DNA from: CAYSEW01 sp964430245
GTDB lineage: Bacteria > Bacteroidota > Bacteroidia > Flavobacteriales_D > Parvicellaceae
Direction of reading: 5' to 3'
NCBI GenBank assembly: GCA_964430245.1
Contig: CAYSEW010000008.1
Location: 45,198 to 109,197 of the forward strand
DNA length: 64,000 nt
Below are positions 53,070 to 63,496 of the stretch, in pieces. The notes beneath the pieces are model-generated. The model saw only the letters and a list, made by a program, of their open reading frames with translations, had not been told where the DNA came from and searched no databases. A program made the translations under genes and the position numbers. Position 1 is the stretch's first letter; each line of letters opens with the position of its first letter.

Positions 53070-53597
53070 ATGCTAAATAACATTTCATTATTAGATAAAA
53101 TAAAGTGGAGTGGAATTGGATTAATATTTTTATTAACCCTATACAACACATATCAAATAATATTAGTAAATGAACAATTAGAAGAATCTTCTATTGATAA
53201 TAGTGGAGTAAAAGTAACACCAGAGCCTGCACCTAAATTTGTACCTAAAGCTGAACCTACACCTAAATTAATTTCATTTGCTAAAATTGCATTTAAGGAA
53301 GAGATAAAAGATTTTGGCAATGTTGATCCAAATTCAGAGAATAAACATTCATTTGTATTCACAAATACAGGGAGTGAACCTTTAAAGATTTTAAATGCAA
53401 AAGGATCTTGTAGCTGCACTGTACCAAATTTCTCAGAAGACCCTGTTATGCCTGGAAAACAAGGGTCAATAGAAGTCATCTTTTCACCTAAAATTTCACA
53501 AGCTGGAAAGCCTCAGGAACAAACAGTTACAATAACTTCAAATACAGAACCTGAAACCTCTTTTTTGAAAATAAAAGCAAATGTCAACCCTCAGTAA
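53070..53597 (+). CDS. DUF1573 domain protein
   Basis: 175 residues. A membrane span near 14-30 (GLIFLLTLYNTYQIILV), then a Pro/Lys-rich spacer (PEPAPKFVPKAEPTPK), then the DUF1573 domain: FGNVDPNSENKHSFVFTNTG and GSCSCTVPNFSEDP with PGKQGSIEVIFSP. The fold is an ASPM/hydin-like beta-sandwich of unknown role, common in Bacteroidota. It overlaps the DUF3108 gene by 17 bases, so the two are coupled. Confidence 0.9.
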   Translation: MLNNISLLDKIKWSGIGLIFLLTLYNTYQIILVNEQLEESSIDNSGVKVTPEPAPKFVPKAEPTPKLISFAKIAFKEEIKDFGNVDPNSENKHSFVFTNTGSEPLKILNAKGSCSCTVPNFSEDPVMPGKQGSIEVIFSPKISQAGKPQEQTVTITSNTEPETSFLKIKANVNPQ

Positions 53598-54405
53598 GAA
53601 AACATATCATTTTAATTTAATTGCATTTTGTTGCTTTAGCTTTTTATTAATTTTTAATGGATTATCACAAGATTGTAAGCCTAAGGAATATCCATTCAAA
53701 GCAGGAGAACAAATTGATTATGATGTTTTCTATAATATGGGAAAAGTATGGGTTCCTGCAGGAAAAGTAAGATTTACAGTTAAAGACTCAATCTACAATA
53801 ATAAGTCATGCTTTTTATTTGATGGAAAGGGAAAAACATTAAAAAGCTATGACTGGTTTTTTAAGGTAAGAGATCACTATGCTTCTCTTGTAGAAAAGAA
53901 AACTTTTCAACCACAGAGATTTGTAAGAAATGTATTAGAGGGTGATTTTAGGCTTTATTATGACTATCGATTTAACAATCAAACAGAAAAAGCAATTGTA
54001 TATAAAGACAAAATAGATCATTCAAAAAAATCAACAATCAATTTCCCAAATTGCTCATATGATGTAATTACTTCTGTTTATTATGCTAGAACTCTTGATT
54101 ATTCAAATGTTAAATACAATGACACCATTCAACTAAGTATGATGGTTGACAAAGAGATCTATGATAATGTTTACATAAGATATTTAGGCACTGAAACCAT
54201 TGAAGATCAATATGGAAAAAAACATGAATGTATTAAATTTAGCCCTCAACTTATTGAAGGCACACTATTCCAAGAAGGAGAATCCATGAATATTTATGTA
54301 ACAAATGATAAAAACAGAATTCCAATCTATATAGAAGCTGAAATTGTAGTAGGGTCAGTTAAAGCATACATTAAATCAATGAAAAACATAAAATACCCTG
54401 CATAA
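53581..54405 (+). CDS. DUF3108 domain protein
   Basis: 274 residues. A signal segment (LIAFCCFSFLLIFNGLSQ) precedes the DUF3108 domain: AGEQIDYDVFYNMGKVWVPAG with KVRFTVKDS and FDGKGKTLKSYDWFFKVRDH. DUF3108 proteins are periplasmic or lipid-facing beta proteins of unknown function. The start lies inside the end of the DUF1573 gene. It is convergent with proline dehydrogenase, six bases apart. Confidence 0.88.
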   Translation: MSTLSKKTYHFNLIAFCCFSFLLIFNGLSQDCKPKEYPFKAGEQIDYDVFYNMGKVWVPAGKVRFTVKDSIYNNKSCFLFDGKGKTLKSYDWFFKVRDHYASLVEKKTFQPQRFVRNVLEGDFRLYYDYRFNNQTEKAIVYKDKIDHSKKSTINFPNCSYDVITSVYYARTLDYSNVKYNDTIQLSMMVDKEIYDNVYIRYLGTETIEDQYGKKHECIKFSPQLIEGTLFQEGESMNIYVTNDKNRIPIYIEAEIVVGSVKAYIKSMKNIKYPA

Positions 54406-54411
54406 GCTAGA

Positions 54412-55587
54412 TTAAACACTTAATTTTCTTCTTTTAATTTCCTTCCTAATTAAAGAAAGCTCTCTGCTTGTTTGCCCAGCAACAGAAGTGTTTTCTTCAG
54501 CTCTTCTCATTAAATAAGGCATGACTTCATTAACAGGACCATAAGGAACATATTTAGCAACATTATATCCTACTTTAGATAAATTAAAACTAATATGATC
54601 ACTCATTCCTAATAACTGCGCAAAACATATTCTATGATCATTATTATCTAGTTTATTCTCCTTCATTAATGCTAATAAATATTCAGTACTTTTTTCATTA
54701 TGCGTACCTGCACAAATGCTTAAATCACTAATATTATCAATACAATATTTAAGTGCAAGGTCATAATCTTTATCTGTATCTTCTTTAGTTTTCTGAATAG
54801 GATCTTTATAATTCATTTCTGCTGCTCGAGCTCTTTCCTTTTCCATATAAGCACCACGAACTAATTTAACACCTAACTTATATTTTTTCTCTTTAGCATT
54901 TTTAATTAAAGATGTTAAGTAATCAATTCTATCCCATCTGTAAAACTGAATAGTTGTATATACAATTACTTTTTGTTGATTATACTGCTTCATCATATTC
55001 TCTGCTATACAATCAATAGTCCCCTGATACCAACTATCCTCTGCGTCAATAAATATTGGAATACTTTTACTATAAGCATAGCTACAAATATCATTAACCC
55101 TAAAAAGAAGCTTATCATATTCTTCTTTTTTCAATTCACTTAATTGATCAATCCCATTATTAGCAGCTTTCAGAACAGAATAAGAACCAAGACCTGTAAT
55201 TTTAAATACAGAAAAAGGAATATGTTCATTTAGTGATGCAGCATCAATAGTCCTTTTTATTTCTAATACGGTAGCATTAAAATCATCCTCCTCACCTTTT
55301 GCTTCAACTGAATAATCTAGGATTGTCCCAACGTTATAAGTCGAAATCTGATCTATCCTTTTTTTACAATCAATTACATTCTCCCCGCCACAAAATTGTT
55401 CAAAAATAGTACTTCTAATAAGTGATTTTACTGGGAAATGTAATTGCAAAGCTAAATTTGCAAGCCTACTTCCAAAAAAAACCAACGTACTATTATTCAT
55501 CATCTTGAATAATCTGTAAGCTCTTTTTAATTGAAAATTACTTTTATAAGCAAATGCAGTTTCAGTATCATTAAAGTCAATATTCAA
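54412..55587 (-). CDS. Proline dehydrogenase
   Basis: 391 residues, monofunctional. It oxidises proline to pyrroline-5-carboxylate with FAD. Signature motifs: IFIDAEDSWYQGTID, LGVKLVRGAYMEKERARA, CAGTHNEKS, and near the end KYVPYGPVNEVMPYLMRRAEEN, which lines the FAD pocket. The start is TTG (55587): MNIDFNDTETAFAYKSN is the conserved N-terminus, and no ATG is in position. The P5C dehydrogenase is not in the window. Confidence 0.93.
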   Translation of the reverse strand: MNIDFNDTETAFAYKSNFQLKRAYRLFKMMNNSTLVFFGSRLANLALQLHFPVKSLIRSTIFEQFCGGENVIDCKKRIDQISTYNVGTILDYSVEAKGEEDDFNATVLEIKRTIDAASLNEHIPFSVFKITGLGSYSVLKAANNGIDQLSELKKEEYDKLLFRVNDICSYAYSKSIPIFIDAEDSWYQGTIDCIAENMMKQYNQQKVIVYTTIQFYRWDRIDYLTSLIKNAKEKKYKLGVKLVRGAYMEKERARAAEMNYKDPIQKTKEDTDKDYDLALKYCIDNISDLSICAGTHNEKSTEYLLALMKENKLDNNDHRICFAQLLGMSDHISFNLSKVGYNVAKYVPYGPVNEVMPYLMRRAEENTSVAGQTSRELSLIRKEIKRRKLSV

Positions 55588-55678
55588 TTCACATATTTTA
55601 ATTTACGAATGTAATAATTGAAATAATTAAGGCAGTCAATTGTTTCAAAAATAATTAGTGCTATATAACAATAGTTTA

Positions 55679-57217
55679 TTACAGTTTAATATTAATTATA
55701 ACTAAACATTTTTTTAATAGCCTATTAAAATCTTCAGATATCTTTAAAAAATAAACCAGAGGAGTAAATATTATAATTACTAGCATAGATCTTAATATTA
55801 TATCAATAAATATATTTTGAAATTCAGGTAAGAAACTATTAATAAAAATAATTAACATTCCTATTAAGGTTAATAGAATCAATTTATAATTATAGGGTTG
55901 TAATTTATATTTAGACCATAAAAAAAGAAAAGACACAAAATTTAAAATCAAAAGTGAAATGGAAGTAGCAATTGCGGCACCTTCAATTCCAGATCTACCA
56001 GGAAGTTCTTCAAAAATTGGAATTAAAATCAAATTAGAAATAAAAGTGATAACAACTAAGCTAACCATGAGATATGTGCTAACGATATAATATTTAGACA
56101 AATTAATAATCTTTGCATTTACACCTGAAGCAAGATGAATCAATTTAGCAATACCTAAAAACAGAAAGACCCATTTACCTGTAGAATAATCTTTTCCAGT
56201 AATTATCAATAAATTATCGATACTAACCCATATACCAACAAATATCAACAAACCTGATAACATTTGAGTAATTGAAGACCTTTTATACAAAGCGTCAATA
56301 GTTTCTAGATCATTTTCTTTCCAAGCCTTACTAATAAAAGTGGTTACTATATTATGTAAAGCCCTTGCAGGCATTTCAATCATTGTAGCCATATAAGCAG
56401 CAATTGTATAAATCGTAATGTATTTTAACCCCTGATTAGAATTTTCAGATAAAATAGAAGTAGTTCCTACCATGGCTCCAATCATCATAAGGTCTATTCT
56501 ATTTGTTAGGCTACCTGCTAGCCCGGTAATCATATTAGCAGCACCATATTTAACTATTTCTTTTTTATCACTCATAGCTAAATCACCTTGCAATTGAAGC
56601 TTAATCTCTTTATGATAAATTAAATACCCTAAAAGTAACAATGAAGAGAATCCATATATGGATACAAACAGCATCATAAATAACTCAAAATCAATGAACT
56701 TATAAAAGAACATCCCTAGAAAACATGACTGTAAGATTCTAATAAAAACTTCATTAACAAAAAGAGGAAAAACTGATCTATATACAGCCTGTAATAATGC
56801 AGTGAAATAATTAATAAGAATCTGAAAAAAAAGTAGTGGAATTAAATAAAATAAATAACCAATAAACAATGAAGAGTTTTCTCCATAAAAATGGACAAAA
56901 ACAGGTTTACCAAATAAAACAGCTAAAATTGAAACTACAAATCCAACAATTCCTATCCAAAAAATAAAAGTTGCAGATCCTTTATAATCAGCTTTATTTA
57001 CTTTAAAAAAAGGAATGAACTTGATCAGCATAGATGACCCTCCTAATGAAAACAACTGAGAAAATAATACCATAAATGTGATTAACAACCTTGTCAACCC
57101 TATCTGATCATCCTCTAATACTATAGGATATAATAGTAATATATTTATTGCCCCTAGAAAAGCTCCAAAGAAAATGATCCCAATATTAGATATGGTTTGT
57201 TTAGCAACAATTCCCAT
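55679..57217 (-). CDS. Polysaccharide flippase (MATE/Wzx-like)
   Basis: 512 residues with about 12-14 membrane spans. The N-terminus TISNIGIIFFGAFLGAIN and TRLLITFMVLFSQLFSLGG fit the polysaccharide-transport MATE family. It likely flips a lipid-linked glycan across the inner membrane. No sugar gene cluster adjoins it; its minus-strand neighbours are a YfhO protein and proline dehydrogenase. The substrate is unknown. It starts 75 bases downstream of the YfhO stop. Confidence 0.88.
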   Translation of the reverse strand: MGIVAKQTISNIGIIFFGAFLGAINILLLYPIVLEDDQIGLTRLLITFMVLFSQLFSLGGSSMLIKFIPFFKVNKADYKGSATFIFWIGIVGFVVSILAVLFGKPVFVHFYGENSSLFIGYLFYLIPLLFFQILINYFTALLQAVYRSVFPLFVNEVFIRILQSCFLGMFFYKFIDFELFMMLFVSIYGFSSLLLLGYLIYHKEIKLQLQGDLAMSDKKEIVKYGAANMITGLAGSLTNRIDLMMIGAMVGTTSILSENSNQGLKYITIYTIAAYMATMIEMPARALHNIVTTFISKAWKENDLETIDALYKRSSITQMLSGLLIFVGIWVSIDNLLIITGKDYSTGKWVFLFLGIAKLIHLASGVNAKIINLSKYYIVSTYLMVSLVVITFISNLILIPIFEELPGRSGIEGAAIATSISLLILNFVSFLFLWSKYKLQPYNYKLILLTLIGMLIIFINSFLPEFQNIFIDIILRSMLVIIIFTPLVYFLKISEDFNRLLKKCLVIINIKL

Positions 57218-57291
57218 GGTAAGAATAACTGATTAATGATGACCTTATTTCAAAAGTATCAATTATTAGCGTTAAAAAAGGTTAATTAGAT

Positions 57292-60240
57292 TTAAAGGTG
57301 AAATACTTCCTCTTCTAAATCAATTTCTTGAGAATTTTCTTTAAAATACGTAAGATAAATCAAATAAACTCCTAATAAAATTATAATTGAGGAACATATT
57401 AATGAAATAACACTACCAATTGAATAGGAACTTCTACTAAATTCAAATCGAATTTTATGATTACCTTCAGGTACTTTAAGCCCTCTAAGCAAGTAATTAA
57501 CTCTAAAATGAACTACTGGTTTATCATCTATATAAGCTTGCCATCCACCTTCATAAAAGATTTCAGAAAAGACTACAAGCTCATCCTTTTCTGAGCTAAA
57601 GTTATATTCTATTTTATTAGGATTATAATCTGTCATTTTAACCAATGCAGAAGGATCTTTTGTTGTAACCTCACCGACTAGTTTTTCATACTTTTTATCA
57701 ACTATTACAATATTTTTTGGGTCAAATCCATTTTCAACTTTTAGTGCTTCCATTTCATGATTGGCACTATCAACAAATTTTACACTATTAACGATCCAAG
57801 CTGGCCCCAATGCACTTTCTCTTTGTACAGCAGTACTTTGATTAATGATTTTATACTTAGTATTTAACATGTCTAGAACTTTTTCATTTCCAAGACCAAT
57901 ATGAAAATCAATTAATTCTTGATACCTCATTAATTTTGCTCCATGATAACCGCCTAATGATTTATGAAAATAACTAGTTCTCGTACTTGATGTTAACCCA
58001 TCACTAGGCAAAACTCTATAATTTGTATTTGCATTTAATAAACTTAGCTGTTTAATTAAAAGGTTATTCTGATTATTTACACCTTCATTTTCTTTAATAT
58101 ATAATTTAACCTCTTCATTAATTACACTATCAAGATCTTTATTTTTAGACCTTTCCATATTTAAAATATCTAAATCTGCACCATTTGGAGGATATGGTTT
58201 AATTTCTGCATCTGCTTCAGCCCAATAAACTAAATTTCCAGCAGCGTCCTTTTCATTATTTAAATATGTTTTAGCAACCGGCACCATTTCAATTAAAACT
58301 AGAATTGCAATGCCAACTAATAAAAGTTCTTTTTTAATTTTTTCATTAACAAAAAGAAAAATCAATAAAAAAACACCACATATAAATGCCAACCCTTTTA
58401 GGGCATCTTGTTGAATGACACTTTTTCTTAAATTAAATAATTCTTTTTCATATGAATCAAAGAAAAAATTTGCTTCTTGTTTGACATCATTTAATTGATA
58501 TTCATCTAAATAGGCATTATAATAAAATTGATCTCTAGCTAGATAATTAGAATTATCAGAGATATTAAAAAAAGTATCAGGACTTATTGAAACAATTAAT
58601 GTAAATAAAGTAAATAATCCAACTGATAAATAAACCCACTTCAACTTTAATTTTATTGAATCTCTATCTTTAACTAATTTCACTAAAAATAAAATCCCAA
58701 TTAATGGTATCAATAATTCAGCTACAACAAGAATCATAGTGACAGACCTGAACTTACTATATAAAGGAAAATGATCTATAAAAAACTCAGAAAACCCTAT
58801 ATAATTCTTACCCCATGACAAGAATGTTGTCATTAATAATACAGTAAATAAAAACCAGATTAATCTGCGATTGATTACACTTAATGCTACCATTAAAATT
58901 AATCCAACTAGCACCAATATAGTCATCTGCATTAGTGCAAATATGATTACCAATAGAGAAACACCTAATAAAAAATAATTATATTTCCCATCACTTATAA
59001 TCAATGTTAAAAAGCACAAAAAACAGAGAATAATTCCAATAAAAACTGGTCCATTTGTTAAACCTTGTTGTCCAAAATAACCTGTTTCACTGACTGGCAT
59101 CTGATTTAATAACCTAAAAGGAGGATATTGTTTATTTTGAATAAATGAATTATTTAATTGATTTGAAAAATTGACAAAATTTGGAGCTAATGAAATCTTT
59201 TCAAAAACATTTTTTTCAAATTCCTCATACTGAGTTGGATATAACTTTGATAGTGTTTTAGTGTTTGCTGGCTCAGTATTATTTCCTCCACCTTTTAAAT
59301 TAGGAAACATAAATGTAAATGTCTCACCTGTACCATAACTCCAACCCAAAATATAGTCATTATCTAGTCCGTCCTTAACTGATCTATATTTTGAAATCGT
59401 TTTTCCTGGATTTTCTTGTTGTTTTCTTTTAAGATTAGCTGGAGTTTCAAGTGTTAATTCACTTTTTCCTCTTATTGTCTCTTTTCCATATTCAAAAGTG
59501 CTCCATAAAGAAGCCATACTAGAACCAATACCTAAAAAGACAACTATAACCGAATATCCAATAATTTTAAGACTATGCTTGTATTGCTTTTTTAATAGCA
59601 AATTAGAAATATAAAAAAGCCCTACAAAACCTATAATAAAAAAAGTATAATAAGTTATCTGAGGATGTCCTGCCCACAGTTGCATAGAAAGAAAGATTGA
59701 AGACAGAATACCTCCCTTAAATAAATACCCCCTAAATAATAAAATAAAACATCCAATGGTAGGGGCCATTAATCCGATTGTACAAACCTTACTCATATGA
59801 CCCGCTTGCATGCTAATCATAAAAAATGATGAAAATCCAAAAGCTATAGATCCAACTAATGCTATCCAAGGATCAACTTTTAAACACATTAATAAAATAT
59901 AAAAACCAATAAGGATAGTCCATAGATAAGATATAGGTCTTGGCATCCATAATGTATATATATCATAGATATATGAAACTAAATTTGAATCATATTTAAC
60001 TGAAATTTGATCGGCTGGCATACCCCCAAACATTGAGTTAGTCCATAATGGCTCTTCATTATACTCTGCTCTATAATCTACTATTTCTTTAGACATTCCT
60101 TTATGCTGTTTTAAATCATGCGTTTTTAAAACATATCCTTCTAATACAGGGCTAAAATAAATTGCAGATATGGCTATTAAAATAGCTACAACTATAAGAT
60201 GAGGCATCGCTTTTTTCCAATCGATTTTTATGCTATTCAT
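57292..60240 (-). CDS. YfhO-family multi-pass membrane protein
   Basis: 982 residues with a dozen or more spans and a long extracytoplasmic C-terminal part. Family features are VLKTHDLKQHKGMSKE near the N-terminus, LWTNSMFGGMPADQIS, and near the C-terminus VVFSEIFYEGGWQAYIDDK and VHFRVNYLLRGLKVPEG, all typical of Bacteroidota YfhO. YfhO proteins in Firmicutes glycosylate lipoteichoic acid; in Bacteroidota the role is unclear but a glycosyltransferase-like activity is likely. It precedes the flippase on the same strand. Confidence 0.92.
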   Translation of the reverse strand: MNSIKIDWKKAMPHLIVVAILIAISAIYFSPVLEGYVLKTHDLKQHKGMSKEIVDYRAEYNEEPLWTNSMFGGMPADQISVKYDSNLVSYIYDIYTLWMPRPISYLWTILIGFYILLMCLKVDPWIALVGSIAFGFSSFFMISMQAGHMSKVCTIGLMAPTIGCFILLFRGYLFKGGILSSIFLSMQLWAGHPQITYYTFFIIGFVGLFYISNLLLKKQYKHSLKIIGYSVIVVFLGIGSSMASLWSTFEYGKETIRGKSELTLETPANLKRKQQENPGKTISKYRSVKDGLDNDYILGWSYGTGETFTFMFPNLKGGGNNTEPANTKTLSKLYPTQYEEFEKNVFEKISLAPNFVNFSNQLNNSFIQNKQYPPFRLLNQMPVSETGYFGQQGLTNGPVFIGIILCFLCFLTLIISDGKYNYFLLGVSLLVIIFALMQMTILVLVGLILMVALSVINRRLIWFLFTVLLMTTFLSWGKNYIGFSEFFIDHFPLYSKFRSVTMILVVAELLIPLIGILFLVKLVKDRDSIKLKLKWVYLSVGLFTLFTLIVSISPDTFFNISDNSNYLARDQFYYNAYLDEYQLNDVKQEANFFFDSYEKELFNLRKSVIQQDALKGLAFICGVFLLIFLFVNEKIKKELLLVGIAILVLIEMVPVAKTYLNNEKDAAGNLVYWAEADAEIKPYPPNGADLDILNMERSKNKDLDSVINEEVKLYIKENEGVNNQNNLLIKQLSLLNANTNYRVLPSDGLTSSTRTSYFHKSLGGYHGAKLMRYQELIDFHIGLGNEKVLDMLNTKYKIINQSTAVQRESALGPAWIVNSVKFVDSANHEMEALKVENGFDPKNIVIVDKKYEKLVGEVTTKDPSALVKMTDYNPNKIEYNFSSEKDELVVFSEIFYEGGWQAYIDDKPVVHFRVNYLLRGLKVPEGNHKIRFEFSRSSYSIGSVISLICSSIIILLGVYLIYLTYFKENSQEIDLEEEVFHL

Positions 60241-60368
60241 TATTAACGATTTGAATTCTGTTAAATATATATATTATTTAAGAATTTTAATGAATGAAAT
60301 AAGTATTTAAGCAATATGGAATCAGAGCTATCATTACTTGAACTAAGTATATATAACCCCTATACTAT

Positions 60369-63185
60369 TTATCTACTTAGATATAAATTTCTCTCAGAAT
60401 AGACTTTTCTAAAAAATGGATCTTTTAAATCTTTAATAAATCTTATAGCCTCCCCAGTTGACTTCATTTCAGGACCTAATTCTTTATTAACATTAGGGAA
60501 TTTATCAAAAGAAAAAACTGGAATTTTAACAGCATAACCATTCTTCTTCACATTGAAATCAAAATCTGTTACTTTATTTTCGCCCAGCATGACCTTAGTA
60601 GCAAAATTTACATAAGGTTGATCATAAGCTTTTGCTATAAAAGGAACTGTTCTTGAAGCTCTTGGATTCGCCTCTATGATATAAACAACATCATCTTTAA
60701 TTGCAAATTGTATATTGATCAATCCTACTGTCTTTAAAGCAAGAGCAATTTTATGAGTATGTTCTTCGATTTGCTGTATAATAAAATCTCCTAAATTATA
60801 AGGTGGTAAAACAGCATATGAATCACCAGAATGTATTCCTGCCGGCTCAATATGTTGCATAATTCCTAAGATCTGAACATTTTCACCATCACAAATAGCG
60901 TCTGCTTCTGCCTCAATAGCTCCACCCAAAAAATGATCTAATAAAATTTTATTATCTGGCATATCTCTAAGGATATCAACAACATGATGCTCTAATTCAT
61001 TTTCATTGATCACAATTTTCATCTTTTGACCACCAAGTACATAGCTAGGTCTTACTAATAAAGGAAATCCAAGATTTTTAGATAGTTCAACAGCTTGTTC
61101 AGCACTCTCAACAACACCAAAATCCGGATATGGAATACCATTTTCCTTTAATAACTTTGAAAAGCTACCTCTATCCTCGGCTAAATCTAATGCCTCATAT
61201 GTTGTGCCAATAACTTTTATTCCATATCTGTCTAATTTTTCTGCCAACTTTAATGCAGTTTGACCACCCAATTGAACAATTACACCAACAGGTTTTTCAT
61301 GTAAAATAATATCATATATATGTTCCCAAAAAACAGGTTCAAAATATAACTTATCTGCAGTATCAAAATCTGTAGAAACAGTTTCGGGGTTACAATTAAT
61401 CATAATTGTTTCATACCCACATTCTTTAGCCGCTAACACACCATGAACACAACAATAATCAAACTCAATTCCCTGACCAATTCTATTCGGACCAGAACCT
61501 AACACAATAATTTTTTTCTTATCTGTTACAATTGATTCATTTTCATCTTCAAAAGTTGAGTAGAAGTAAGGAGTAACAGCTTCAAATTCAGCAGCACAAG
61601 TGTCAACTAATTTATATACCCTTTTTACCCCTAAATCATGTCTCTTATTAAAAACCTCACTTTCTAGACAACTCATTAAATGCCCTAACTGTCTATCAGC
61701 ATATCCTTTCTGTTTAGCCTCATATAAAAGCTCTTTTGAAATGGCATCAATAGTAAATTCTTTTATTCTATCTTCTAGCTTGATCAGGTCTTCTATTTGT
61801 CTCAAAAACCAATCATCAATCCTAGTTTTTTGTTTAATCGTTTTAAAAGGAATTCCTAATTTAATTGCATCATAAACATGAAATAACCTATTCCAACTTG
61901 GAAATTCTAAACTTTTTAATAAAGCATCTTGATCTCTTACTTCTCTTCCATCTGCACCTAATCCATTCCTTCCAATTTCTAAAGATTGACAAGCTTTTTG
62001 TAATGCCTCCTGAAAAGATCTTCCAATACCCATTACTTCACCAACAGATTTCATTTGTAACCCTAATAAATTATCAGAACCTTGGAATTTATTAAAATCC
62101 CATCTAGGTATTTTTACAATTACATAATCTAAAGTTGGCTCAAAAAATGCAGAAGTAGATTTAGTTATTTGATTATCTAATTCATCTAATGTATATCCAA
62201 TTGCTAATTTAGAAGCAATCTTAGCAATAGGATAACCAGTAGCTTTAGAAGCTAAAGCAGAAGAACGACTTACTCTAGGGTTAATTTCAATGGCAATTAT
62301 ATCTTCATTTTCATCATCACTTACTGCAAATTGAACATTACAACCCCCTGAAAAATCACCTATAGATCGCATCATTTCGATGGCCATATTTCTCATTTTC
62401 TGATAAGTAGAGTCACTTAATGTCATAGCAGGAGCAACAGTTATAGAATCACCTGTATGTATACCCATTGGGTCCATGTTCTCAATAGAGCAAATTATAT
62501 TTACATTATCATTTTTATCCCTAAGAAGTTCAAGCTCAAATTCTTTCCAACCGACAACAGCTTTGTCAATCATAACTTCATGAATTGGAGATGCATGTAG
62601 TCCTCGATTAAGTAATTGTTCAAATTCTTCTTCATTATGTACAAACGAAGCACCCGAACCACCTAATGTAAAAGAAGGTCTAATGCAAAGAGGAAAACCA
62701 TATTCTTGTGCAATTTCTTTTCCTTCTAAAAAAGATTTTGCAATAGACTGAGGAGCCATTGAAACTCCTATTTTATCCATTAATTTTCGAAAAGATTGTC
62801 TGTTTTCTGTGATTTCAATAGCACTAATATCAACACCAATAATTTTTACACCAAAATCCTCCCAAATTCCTAATTCATCACATTTTATACATAAATTTAA
62901 AGCAGTTTGACCACCCATTGTTGGAAGAACCGCATCAATTTTATGTTTTTCTAAAATTTGTATTATTGATTCAGACTCTAGAGGTAATAAATAAATATTA
63001 TCAGCTACAACATTATCAGTCATTATAGTTGCAGGATTAGAATTAATTAAGGTTACCTCAATCCCTTCCTCTCTTAAAGATCTAGAAGCTTGAGATCCTG
63101 AATAATCAAATTCACAGGCTTGACCTATTACTATAGGTCCACTACCAATAATTAAAATTGAATTTAAAGACTTTTCTTTAGGCAT
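60369..63185 (-). CDS. carB: Carbamoyl-phosphate synthase large chain, short form
   Basis: 938 residues. It makes carbamoyl phosphate from ammonia (delivered by CarA), bicarbonate and two ATP. Both ATP-grasp halves are present: half one from GSGPIVIGQACEFDYSG and half two from LGSGPNRIGQGIEFDYC, with IEINPRVSRSSALASKATG and IEANPRASRTVPFIAKA as the metal-binding strands. The protein ends at RKVYSERNLYLSR, without the C-terminal MGS-like allosteric domain that makes E. coli CarB 1073 residues. The short form occurs in some Bacteroidota, so it is probably natural. carA is outside the window. Confidence 0.95.
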   Translation of the reverse strand: MPKEKSLNSILIIGSGPIVIGQACEFDYSGSQASRSLREEGIEVTLINSNPATIMTDNVVADNIYLLPLESESIIQILEKHKIDAVLPTMGGQTALNLCIKCDELGIWEDFGVKIIGVDISAIEITENRQSFRKLMDKIGVSMAPQSIAKSFLEGKEIAQEYGFPLCIRPSFTLGGSGASFVHNEEEFEQLLNRGLHASPIHEVMIDKAVVGWKEFELELLRDKNDNVNIICSIENMDPMGIHTGDSITVAPAMTLSDSTYQKMRNMAIEMMRSIGDFSGGCNVQFAVSDDENEDIIAIEINPRVSRSSALASKATGYPIAKIASKLAIGYTLDELDNQITKSTSAFFEPTLDYVIVKIPRWDFNKFQGSDNLLGLQMKSVGEVMGIGRSFQEALQKACQSLEIGRNGLGADGREVRDQDALLKSLEFPSWNRLFHVYDAIKLGIPFKTIKQKTRIDDWFLRQIEDLIKLEDRIKEFTIDAISKELLYEAKQKGYADRQLGHLMSCLESEVFNKRHDLGVKRVYKLVDTCAAEFEAVTPYFYSTFEDENESIVTDKKKIIVLGSGPNRIGQGIEFDYCCVHGVLAAKECGYETIMINCNPETVSTDFDTADKLYFEPVFWEHIYDIILHEKPVGVIVQLGGQTALKLAEKLDRYGIKVIGTTYEALDLAEDRGSFSKLLKENGIPYPDFGVVESAEQAVELSKNLGFPLLVRPSYVLGGQKMKIVINENELEHHVVDILRDMPDNKILLDHFLGGAIEAEADAICDGENVQILGIMQHIEPAGIHSGDSYAVLPPYNLGDFIIQQIEEHTHKIALALKTVGLINIQFAIKDDVVYIIEANPRASRTVPFIAKAYDQPYVNFATKVMLGENKVTDFDFNVKKNGYAVKIPVFSFDKFPNVNKELGPEMKSTGEAIRFIKDLKDPFFRKVYSERNLYLSR

Positions 63186-63293
63186 ATTTTAGAATTTCTT
63201 TGCGAAAATAATTGATGTGTTTAGTATAAGTAAATTTTAATAGACTTATTTATTAAAGATTTCAACAAGATTTCAAAAATTTAAATTTAAACA

Positions 63294-63327
63294 TAAAAAA
63301 ACCTCCTAAATAAATTTAGGAGGTTTT
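63294..63327 (-). terminator. Terminator of the rRNA operon
   Basis: The stem AAAACCTCCTAAAT / ATTTAGGAGGTTTT (around 63298-63325) has a two-base loop. On the minus strand it is followed by a run of seven Ts. It lies just past the 5S 3' end. Confidence 0.9.
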
Positions 63328-63330
63328 AAA

Positions 63331-63440
<110 letters not shown>

Positions 63441-63496
63441 AAATCATAAATACATTATAACATAAATTATATTGATCAAAAGAACAAAACAAACTG

